Assembly (NCBI GenBank): GCA_032718475.1
Contig: JAUCBJ010004634.1
Location: 150,609-214,608, forward strand
Direction of reading: 5' to 3'
From: Nemertoderma westbladi
Lineage: Eukaryota > Xenacoelomorpha > Nemertodermatida > Nemertodermatidae
Length of the DNA stretch: 64,000 nucleotides
The notes beneath the pieces were generated by a model. That model worked only from the letters and a program-made list of their open reading frames with translations, had not been told where the DNA came from and did not search any database. The position numbers and the translations under genes are program-made. This document shows positions 55,070 through 64,000 of this stretch, piece after piece (position 1 is the first letter of the stretch; every line of letters starts with the position of its first letter).

Positions 55070-57861
55070 TTGTCTCGGTCCCACGCAGTCCCAGCTCGGT
55101 CCCACACAATTCCAACTCGGAACCCATGCAGCCCCAGCTCGGTTCAACACAGTCCCAACTCGGTCCCACCCAGTCCCAGCTCTCGGTCCCACACAGTCCC
55201 AGCTCGGTCCCACACAGTCCCGACTCGGTCCCACACAGTCCCCACTCGGTCCCACACAGTCCCAACTCGGTCCCACGCAGTCCCAACTTGGTCACACACA
55301 GTTCCAACTCGGGACCACACAGTCCCAACTCGGTCCCTCGCAGTCCCAACTCTGTCCCACACAGTCCCAACTGGGTCCCACGCAGTCCCAACTTGGTCAC
55401 ACACAGTCCCAGCTCGGTCCCACGCAGTCCCAACTTGGTCCCACGCAGTCCCAACTTGGTCACACACAGTTCCAACTCGGGACCACACAGTCCCAACTCG
55501 GTCCCTCGCAGTCCCAACTCTGTCCCACACAGTCCCAACTGGGTCCCACGCAGTCCCAACTTGGTCACACACAGTCCCAGCTCGGTCCCACGCAGTCCCA
55601 ACTCGGTCCCACGCAGTCCCAACTTGGTCACACACAGTTCCAACTCGGGACCACACAGTCCCAACTCGGTCCCTCGCAGTCCCAACTCTGTCCCACACAG
55701 TCCCAACTGGGTCCCACGCAGTCCCAACTTGGTCACACACAGTCCCAGCTCGGTCCCACGCAGTCCCAACTTGGTCACACACAGTCCCAGCTCAGATCCA
55801 CTCAGTCCAAGCTCGGTCCCACACAGTCCCAGCTCGGACCCACTCAGTCTCAGCACAGTCCCACACAGTCCCAACTCCGTCCCACACCTTCCCAGCTTGT
55901 TCCCACACAGTCCAAAGTCGGTCCCACACAGTCCCAGCTATCGGACCCACTCAGTCCCAACTCGGTCCCACACAGTCCCAGCTCGGTCCCACACAGTCCC
56001 AACTCGGTCCCACGCAGTCCCAACTTGGTCACACACAGTCCCAGCTCGGTCCCACACAGTCCCAGCTCTCGGACCCAATCAGTCCCAGGTCGGACCCACT
56101 CAGTCCCAGCTCGGTCCCACACAGTCCCAACTCTGTCCCACACAGTCCCAACTGGGTCCCACGCAGTCCCAACTTGGTCACACACAGTCCCAGCTCAGAT
56201 CCACTCAGTCCAAGCTCGGTCCCACACAGTCCCAGCTCGGACCCACTCAGTCTCAGCACAGTCCCACACAGTCCCAACTCCGTCCCACACCTTCCCAGCT
56301 TGTTCCCACACAGTCCAAAGTCGGTCCCACACAGTCCCAGCTATCGGACCCACTCAGTCCCAACTCGGTCCCACACAGTCCCAGCTCGGTCCCACACAGT
56401 CCCAACTCGGTCCCACGCAGTCCCAACTTGGTCACACACAGTCCCAGCTCGGTCCCACACAGTCCCAGCTCTCGGACCCAATCAGTCCCAGGTCGGACCC
56501 ACTCAGTCCCAGCTCGGTCCCACACAGTCCCAGCTCGGTCCCACACAGTCCCAGCTCGGTCCCACACAGTCCCAGCTCTCAAACCCACATAGTCCCAACT
56601 CGGTCCCACACAGTCCCAGCTATCGGACCCACTCAGTCCCAACTCGGTCCCACACAGTCCCAGCTCGGTCCCACACAGTCCCAACTCGGTCCCACGCAGT
56701 CCCAACTTGGTCCCACACAGTCCCAGCTCTCGGACCAAATCAGTCCCAGCACGGACCCACTCAGTCCCAGCTCGGTCCCACACAGTCCCAACTTGGTCAC
56801 ACACAGTCCCAGCTCGGTCCCACACAGTCCCAGCTCTCGGACCCAATCAGTCCCAGCTCGGACCCACTCAGTCCCAACTCGGTCCCACACAGTCCCAGCT
56901 CGGTCCCACACAGTACCAACTCGGTCCCACGCAGTCCTAACTTGGTCACACACAGTCCCAGCTCGGTCCCACACAGTCCCAGCGCTCGGACCCAATCAGT
57001 CCCAGCTCGGTCCCACACAGTCCCAGCTCTCGGACCCACTCAGTCCCAACTCGGACCCACTCAGTCCCAACTCGGTCCCACACAGTCCCAGCTCGGTCCC
57101 ACACAGTCCCAGCTCGGTCCCACACAGTCCCAGCTCGGTCCCACACAGTCCCAGCGCTCGGACCCAATCAGTCCCAGCTCGGTCCCATACAGTCCCAGCT
57201 CGGTCCCACACAGTCCCAGCTCTCGGACCCAATCAGTCTCAGCTCGGACCCACTCAGTCCCAACTCGGTCCCACACAGTCCCAGCTCGGTCCCACACAGT
57301 CCCAACTCGGTCCCACACAGTCCCAACTCGGTCCCACAAAGTCCCAACTCGGTCCCACCCAGTCCCAGCTCTCGGACCCACTCAGTCCCAACTCGGTCCC
57401 ACACAGTCCCAGCTCTCAAACCCACATAGTCCCAACTCGGTCCCACACAGTCCCAGCTATCGGACCCACTCAGTCCCAACTCGGTCCCACACAGCCCCAG
57501 CTCGGTCCCAAACAGTCCCAGCTCGGTCCCACACAGTCCCAGCTCTCGGACCCAATCAGTCCCAACTCGGGCCCACTCAGTCCCAACTCGGTCCCACACA
57601 GTCCCAGCTCGGTCCCACACAGTCCCAACTCGGCCCCACACAGTCCCAACTCGGTCCCACAAAGTCCCAACTCGGTCCCACCCAGTCCCAGCTCTCGGAC
57701 CCACTCAGTCCCAGCTCGGACCCACTCAATCCCAACTCGGTCCCACACAGTCCCAACTCGGTCCCAGCTCGGTCCCACTCAGTCCCAACTCGGTCCCACA
57801 CAGTTCCAACTCGGTCCCACACAGTCCCAACTCGGTCCCACCCAATCCCAGCTCGGTCCCA
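55070..57861. repeat. 21-bp minisatellite, left block
   Basis: About 130 units built on CTCGGTCCCACACAGTCCCA. The unit is divisible by three and lacks stops, so several plus-strand and minus-strand frames are open at once (up to 944 residues, GPTQSQL-type repeats; minus strand GLCGTEL-type). Variants with an extra TC (CAGCTCTCGGACC) or AT (CAGCTATCGGACC) switch the register repeatedly. Higher-order structure is clear: a 168-bp block (eight units, marked by CACACAGTTCCAACTCGGGA) repeats three times at 55295-55785, and a block marked by CTCAGATCCACTCAGTCC repeats at 55791 and 56194 (403 bp). Coding is unlikely. Confidence 0.95.
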
Positions 57862-59491
57862 GAAGTAAAAGTGTCTGAGTCTGTACTCCCAGATATTCCC
57901 ATTGGCGATATCTCCTTTGCAGAAGTGAAGGCTGCTGCAAAGAGCATTAAGACCAATCGTGCCAGTGGAGTAGATGGTGTTCCCCCTGAGGTCTTTAAAA
58001 TACCTGAGTGTTTAAAGCTCATCTATCCCATCATAGTAGACATGTACCGTACAACAAGAGTCCCACAAGAAATGAAAACAAATAAGTTGGTGCCAGTTCC
58101 CAAGAAGGGCAACCTAACACTCTATGGTTCTTTTCGGGGAATCTCATTGATCTCGATTGCTGCAAAACTATACAATAGAATTCTATTAAATCGCATCAGG
58201 GATCCCATTGAGAGACTGCTACGTGGAAATCAGAATGGGTTCCGTAAAGGTCGTGGGACCATGGAGCCCATTTTAGCACTTAGAAGGATAATTGAAGAGT
58301 TATCAAAAAAGAAAGACAGGCATCTGGCTGTTATCTTTGTTGACTTCTTCAAGGCCTTTGATTCAGTCTCTCGCTCACGTATGTTCAGCATACTTTCATT
58401 ATATGGGATCCCTGATGAAATTATTGCAGCAATCAGATCAGTATACGATGGTTCGACAACATTTGTGTCTACTGTTGACGGTGACACAGAACCATTTGAA
58501 GTGTTATGGGGCGTCCTCCAAGGAGACACACTTGCACCATTCTTGTTCATTATTGTGGTTGACTATGTTCTACGCATGTCCTTAGATCATCATAATGATG
58601 ATGGGGTGATGATAACTCCACCTACTGGCTCCAGAAGTCGAGGAAATCCTGCCAAGTACCTAACTGATCTAGACTTTGCTGATGACTTAGGAGTACTCTC
58701 AGAATCATTAGAGGGAGCCCAGCGGCTCCTCAGCTCATTAGAACATGCTGCTTCTAGTGTTGGTCTTTTTATTAACTCCAGAAAGACCAAAATTCTGACA
58801 GTTAACTTCGAAAGTCCTCAGCAAGTCTCTGATCGGATGAGCATAAGCTCAAAGGATGGTATGCTTGAGCATGTGGACGACTTCTGTTACCTGGGATCAT
58901 GGATCCGGAAGTCAGGTGAGGACCTTCGAATACGTAAGGGAAAGGCATGGGCAGCCTTGAATAGGCTTTCCAGGATTTGGAAGTCACCTAGAATTAATCG
59001 GAAACTTAAGGTCCGATTATTTAGAGCAGCAGTAGTTCCAGTACTCCTCTACGGGAGTCCATGCTGGGCTCTAACTGCTGAGGACACCAAATCTCTGGAT
59101 GGCACATTCACAAGAATGCTACGCCGGGTACATTGTGTCAAGTACAATGCACACATCTCCAACCAGACACTATATAACATTGGAGGTGTCTCATTGGTTC
59201 CCCCAAGCTTGACACTAGAACAAAATCGCCTCCGCTTTGCAGGACATTGCTTTCGCCGTGAGGACCAGCCAGTGCATAATCTTGTACTTTGGCAGCCTCA
59301 TGGAGTGAATAAGCATGGTGGACAGCCCATGACTTTCTTGAGACGCATCTTAAAGGACACTGGCCTTAAAGATGCGGATGATCTAGCCAATGTCATGGGT
59401 GATAGGGAGTTGTGGCGGTGCAATTTTGTTGACAAGCCGGCACAGCATTCTTAAAAATGCAGCTGCAATGCAGCATGCCGATCCTAGTAGT
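57862..59491 (+). mobile_element. 5'-truncated RTE LINE inserted in the minisatellite
   Basis: The 1630-bp insertion begins GAAGTAAAAGTGTCTGAG, equivalent to the middle of the full-length ORF, and ends GATCCTAGTAGT. AGCTCGGTCCCA lies at both borders (57850-57861 and 59492-59503) and would be a 12-bp target duplication, though the surrounding array contains this string many times. The coding part is almost identical to the intact element at 3969-7717. Confidence 0.93.
57871..59454 (+). pseudogene. LINE reverse transcriptase, 5'-truncated copy (about 527 aa)
   Basis: Covers the RT domain to the C-terminus (FVDFFKAFDSV, WGVLQGDTLAPF, FADDLG, RFAGHCFRR) with no internal stops, but lacks the endonuclease and 5' part, so it cannot move by itself. 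I see one residue difference from the full-length copy (HGGQP versus HGGPP near the end). The reading frame is open into the upstream minisatellite, so the apparent protein start is meaningless. Confidence 0.9.
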
Positions 59492-60090
59492 AGCTCGGTC
59501 CCACACTTCACACAGTCCCAGCTCTCGGACCAACTCAGTCCCAACTCGGTCCCACGCAGTCCCAACTCAGTCCCACACAGTTCCAACTCGGGCCCACACA
59601 GTCCCAACTCGGTCCCACACAGTCCCAACTTGGTCCTACCCAGTTCCAGCTCGGTCCCACACTCCACACAGTCCCAGCTCTCGGACCCACTCAATCCCAA
59701 CTCGGTCCCACGCAGTTCCAACTCGAGCCCACACAGTCCCAACTCGGTCCCACACAGTCCCAACTTGGTCCCACACAGTTCCAACTCGAGCCCACACAGT
59801 CCCAACTCGGTCCCACACAGTCCCAACTTGGTCCCACCCAGTTCCAGCTCGGTCCCACACTCCACACAGTCCCAGCTCTCGGACCCACTCAGTCCCAACT
59901 CGGTCCCACGCAGTCCCAACTTGGTCACACACAGTCCCAACTCGGTCCCACACAGTCCCAACTCGGTCACACCCAGTCCCAGCTCGGTCCCACACTCCAC
60001 ACAGTCCCAGCTCTCGGACCCACTCAGTCCCAACTCGGTCCCACGCAGTCCCAACTTGATCACACACAGTCCCAGCTCGGTCCCACGCCG
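59492..60090. repeat. 21-bp minisatellite, right block
   Basis: Same unit as the left block, resuming directly after the LINE. It has a local higher-order repeat containing TCCCACACTCCACACAGTCC and GAGCCCACACAGTCCC. Copies of the CACTCCACACAG variant occur at 59657, 59858 and 59994. Frames open on both strands are by-products. The array ends near 60090 at CCGCCGGGAGCAG. Confidence 0.94.
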
Positions 60091-60118
60091 CCGGGAGCAG
60101 ATCGATCCCCACACATAG

Positions 60119-60601
60119 TCCCACTATTTATTCCCAATTATAACATTCGTGGGTTTGGCAGCATCGGTGGTGCTTAGATCGCGTTGTTACGCCATCTAGC
60201 GTCATTAATGGGGCAAAATCTAACGAGTGACTGCAGCTCTGATTTATTATTCAGAATAGTAAAATTCTCAACTGGTGGGATAATAGCTGGTAAATACTAT
60301 AGAGTCGGCAATGAGCGGTAGATAAACACGCCAACAAAAACAAATATTACCGGCACTCAATTACATCTTAACGAAAATTTGATTACTCAGTAGTTCGTAC
60401 AGTATATTAAGAAACTAACATTATTGATGCTATAAGTTGATGTACTACACAAACATAAAACAATAATTCATTTCAGCTCCAGCGCCAAGAAAAATAAAGA
60501 AAGCAATTACAATTCACAGATGCACAATACACAAAGAAATAACATAACATTTACCTGTTAGTAGATACAATTAATTGATATAGGACTTGTCTTGTCCGTC
60601 T
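60119..60601. other. Spacer, no gene seen
   Basis: Unique-looking AT-rich sequence between the minisatellite and the next LINE fragment. Confidence 0.45.
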
Positions 60602-61514
60602 TCTGGTTGGAGATGTGTACATTGTACTTGACAGAATGAACCCGGCGTAGCATTCTTGTGAATGTGCCATCCAGAGATTTGGTGTCCTCAGCAGTTAGAG
60701 CCCAGCATGGACTCCCGTAGAGGAGTACTGGAACTACTGCTGCTCTAAATAATCGGACCTTAAGTTTCCGATTAATTCTCGGTGATTTCCAAATCCTGGA
60801 AAGCCTATTCAAGGCTGTCCATGCCTTTCCCTTACGTATTCGAAGGTCCTCACCTGACTTCCGGATCCATGATCCCAGGTAACAGAAATCGTCCACATGC
60901 TCAAGCATACCATCCTTTGAGCTTATGCTCATCCGATCAGAGACTTGCTGAGGACTTTCAAAGTTAACGGTCAGAATTTTGGTCTTTCTGGAGTTATTAA
61001 AAAGACCAACACTAGAAGCAGCATGTTCTAATGAGCTGAGGAGCCGTTGGGCTCCCTCTAATGATTCTGAGAGTACTCCTAAGTCATCAGCAAAGTCTAG
61101 ATCAGTTAGGTACTTGGCAGGATTTCCTCGACTTCTGGAGCCAGTAGGTGGAGTTATCATCACCCCATCATCATTATGATGATCTAAGGACATGCGTAGA
61201 ACATAGTCAACCACAATAATGAACAAGAATGGTGCAAGTGTGTCTCCTTGGAGGACGCCCCATAACACTTCAAATGGTTCTGTGTCACCGTCAACAGTAG
61301 ACACAAATGTTGTCGAACCATCGTATACTGATCTGATTGCTGCAATAATTTCATCAGGAATCCCATATAATGAAAGTATGCTGAACATACGTGAGCGAGA
61401 GACTGAATCAAAGGCCTTGAAGAAGTCAACAAAGATAACAGCCAGATGCCTGTCTTTCTTTTTTGATAATTCTTCAATTATCCTTCTAAGTGCCAAAATG
61501 GGCTCCATGGTCCA
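60602..61514 (-). pseudogene. RTE LINE fragment truncated at both ends
   Basis: Minus-strand frame (60558-61508) covering RT from MEPILALRRIIEEL through FADDLG to VHISNQ. It matches the main family but has more differences (for example FNNSRK, GKAWTALN, RVHSVKYNV). It lacks the usual 3' end and tail as well as the 5' part, so simple 5' truncation does not explain it; a rearrangement or internal deletion does. On the 5' side it joins a different LINE at CATGGTCC near 61514. Confidence 0.9.
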
Positions 61515-61750
61515 TAGATCGATTTTTCACTTCAGATCTGGACTGGGATGATAATAATTTGCGATACTTAAAAACGGATGGAAAAAATTGATAATACATT
61601 TTAATAAATTCTAATCTCAGTTCTCTATATGCGGGACAAATCAGTAAAAAATGAAGTCCATCCTCTATTTCTCCGGAGTTACAGACTCGACACAATCGAT
61701 CGGATGGCTCCTGTCGTTCCCACCGACCTACCCAGTTAAAAATACAATGG
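61515..61750 (-). pseudogene. Fragment of another LINE with a C-terminal zinc-finger-like motif
   Basis: On the minus strand the sequence reads VGRWERQEPSDRLCRVCNSG followed by EIEDGLHFLLICPAYRELR. The C-x2-C...H-x3/4-C arrangement is typical of the C-terminal region of L1/CR1/L2-type reverse transcriptase proteins and differs from the RTE family here. It reads on for about 40 residues, then meets the RTE fragment, so the two are fused without an obvious target duplication. Confidence 0.7.
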
Positions 61751-63261
61751 CGTACAAGTATTAAGTAAAGCTTTTTTGAGTGGGATTCAATTTCGACAAA
61801 ATTATATTTAATTATTCGGAGTTATTTACAATTACCGGTAGGCCTACCTATTTACCTTATGTAAAACCATCCCCATCCATACACTACTGTGTAACACGGC
61901 CACGGTCGCGGTGGGTCATCAATGCTTGACCACGCAGTAGATCGTTCCGAGAAACTGTCGACTTCTCTGTTAACCATTATGATACCTTATTTGTTCTGGG
62001 CCATCGAAACTTTCAGTTTGAAATGTATACATTTGTTGTCGGATGCTCGAATGAGGTTGGCGGTGCCCTTATCTTATCTGAGAATAAGACTCTTTAAAAC
62101 TGAGACAATTCTCTGCAGGGGATTCACACGTTTTATTTTCTGGATTAAGATGAATTTTCAGGATTGTTACTTAATCTATTTAATTAATGAATTAAATAGT
62201 TTCAAGGCCATCGATGTGTTTTTAACTTTATGGTGGGGAATATTGGATAGGCAATCGTAATATAATAATATTCAATGATCACATGTGAACACATTTGTTC
62301 AAGTCATCTGATTGGCAGGTTATGGCGAGTTATCTAGCTAACTTGCTGGGACCGACAAAGGCTTAGTGTGCGGTGCGCCTGTATGTCTGATATCAGGTAG
62401 ATGAGAGAGCCCACAGGGCGTAACATTGCGGACATGGGCTGTATTGGTAGAGAGAGAACTACATACAAGACCACATGGAGGTTCATGGAGTGGATGGGTA
62501 TATGGATGGACGAGCCTAGACCATTGAATGATTAATTTAGTGCAGGGAGATGTCGCGCCATTAGTCTGACACCGAGAGGGCACAGAGAAACACCAGAAGA
62601 TGACTTAACATCACTAACTATAGGCCTGCCTACTAGACACTATTAACCGCACACTATAAAGGTAAACAAAATCCTTATCGCATTTCCAGCTGCAGTGAGT
62701 GACAGTTCGCGGCAAACTACAGAGAGTTTCCAGATTACTAAGCGTTTCAAAAGTATTCAATTGTATCCTTTGGCGAAAAAATTTTGGTTGTTGCCAATTC
62801 AATTATGTTCAATTATGTTCAATTGTCCCGTTCAACAACATTACATTACACTGGTACACATTTGATAAAATGTGTTCACAATTGTACAAATCTGCGTTTT
62901 CTGGTGGCCTGTACTGTAACATAAAGTTACTGATAGATAAGAAGTAATGTAAAGTAATATAAAGTACCTACTGGACCGGTAATAATAATATAAAGTAATC
63001 ATATAACATAACTCCAGAACTCTCCACCACCACTATACACTTACACTACCATGTCGGGGTCGGGCATGTCGCCAGATCCACCACTTGCACTTGTCCCATG
63101 TCATATGTGACTATACAAATGCCACGCCTTGTAGAATTAATGGTTAATTATAGTAATTAAATATATTTTTATTTCGAGCCATTTGAAATGTCTAAATATT
63201 AGTACATACATAATAAATTACAAAATATAGTTTACTGAGGTACATTTCAACTACAACAGTA
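61751..63261. other. Intergenic stretch, no gene recognised
   Basis: About 1.5 kb, AT-rich. Frames at 61922-62260, 62338-62583, 62614-62802 and 62699-62947 have no recognisable domain. Confidence 0.5.
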
Positions 63262-64000
63262 CATGAGTACACATGTCCTGGAATATAGTGTCGTAATTCA
63301 GTGACCCCCCCCCCCCCCCCCCCCCCCCCCCTTTTTTTTTCTCTACAATCGTAATGAAATTGCATGAAATTTGAAACAGAGTTAGTTTCATCTACCTCCT
63401 CCTTAATGGGTGAGCCAGAATTTTTATTTTTGCTTTCATTCTTTAGCTACCTTGTACAGTGGTACAAGCGTTTGAAAAAAGTGTCTCCTGCGATATTCAG
63501 ATAGGGGGGGAAACTGGACGCAATAAAAATTCATCCCTCTCCAGGGGAAATTCGACGCAAATAACAGCTGATTACTCTCAAAAATAAAACTGTAACCTGT
63601 TCTATTGTGTTTAGTTTATTGTTTTGGTTAAAATATCGTGCCACTGTAACCTGCTCCTTTCCCTAAATTGAGAATTTAACATTGAGGCGGGATATTAATT
63701 CGCCAAGGCGGGTTTTGCGTCGAGTTCCCCCCCCCCCCCCCCCCCCCTGTCTCGCGATATTACAACAGTTACACACCGCAGTTATTCTTCAAGCTTATAG
63801 TACTGATAGAAAGCTGACCATGCAAAGATTCCAAATATGTAAAAACATTTGAATTTGGTTGGGAAATAGCTAAGATATGGGCATTCGAAAGTTGCATGTA
63901 TTTGCTTCCGCTGCAGGCCATTTATTATATTTAATAAATACACAATATTCTGGAACATTTTGTTTATCTATAAATATCCATGTACTAGTATTATTATTAT
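63262..64000. mobile_element. Second foldback element copy, cut by the window edge and by a MITE
   Basis: Starts near CATGTCCTGGAATATAGTG, then TCGTAATTCAGTGACC and a C-run of about 28. It follows the left arm of the 52232-53176 copy (TTTTTATTTTTGCTTTCATT, GATTCCAAATATGTAA, TATTCTGGAACATTTT) to the end of the window. At 63498-63753 it is interrupted by a MITE. The second arm lies beyond the window. Confidence 0.85.
63498..63753 (-). mobile_element. Poly-G MITE with perfect 8-bp target duplication
   Basis: The target duplication GCGATATT is at 63490-63497 and 63754-63761, inside the foldback arm. The left terminus is CAGATAGGGGGGGAAACTGG. The right, inverted, is GAGACAGGGGGG, so the ends share AGA(T/C)AGGGG. 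GACGCAA follows the G-run at both ends. An 8-bp duplication and a CAG-type terminus suggest the hAT superfamily. No coding capacity. Confidence 0.87.

Noticed and set aside
55044-57878. Plus-strand frames of 944 and 935 residues with GPTQSQL/SHTVPTR-type repeats
   Set aside because: Several overlapping frames on both strands are open at once because the 21-bp unit lacks stops. Register-shifting variants are tolerated. Best explained as a non-coding minisatellite.

Overview
This is eukaryotic, almost certainly invertebrate animal, DNA. It is AT-rich, carries an animal-type atypical protein kinase C and a mitochondrial acyl-CoA ligase, and is otherwise dominated by animal transposon families (RTE LINE, BEL/Pao, PIF/Harbinger, pogo/Tigger, piggyBac-like and hAT-like elements, tRNA-derived SINEs) and by three long satellite arrays. 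There are no operons, bacterial genes or CRISPR arrays. The sequence alone does not let me place the phylum.

Only two host genes are convincing. Both are on the minus strand and both are single uninterrupted reading frames: aPKC (9392-11140) and an ACSF2-like ligase (50097-51854). They are unrelated in pathway: polarity kinase and mitochondrial fatty-acid activation.

Layout. 1-1978: satellite of 31/32-bp units with a 692-bp higher-order period. 2613-3420: non-autonomous hAT-like element. 3969-7717: full-length RTE LINE with an intact 1105-aa ORF, a 13-bp target duplication and a short CTA tail. 8978-9190: MITE and poly-G relics. 9392-11140: aPKC. 11470-14530: LINE relic, 62-bp tandem repeat, THAP-like fragment, degenerate repeats. 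14482-16348: broken pogo/Tigger transposase. 16962-34721: a three-level nest. A PIF/Harbinger element (TSD TTA) is split by a piggyBac-like element (TSD TTAA), which is split by a complete 13.2-kb BEL/Pao retrotransposon (TSD CAGTT). 35762-36258: short 5'-truncated LINE and a MITE. 39874-41109: non-autonomous transposon with tandemly amplified termini and an 8-bp TSD. 41840-48299: 6.5-kb satellite of 16-bp units with a 132-bp higher-order period. 50097-51854: ACSF2-like. 52232-53176: long foldback element. 55070-60090: 21-bp minisatellite interrupted at 57862-59491 by a young LINE copy. 60602-61514: rearranged LINE copy joined to a piece of a different LINE. 63262-64000: second foldback copy, itself interrupted by a MITE with a perfect 8-bp TSD.

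The main discoveries are structural. Target-site duplications and terminal repeats can be read directly and give a relative insertion order. The LINE family looks recent: two copies share nearly identical protein. The satellites show nested higher-order amplification. Long poly-G/poly-C runs sit at recurring positions inside transposon termini.
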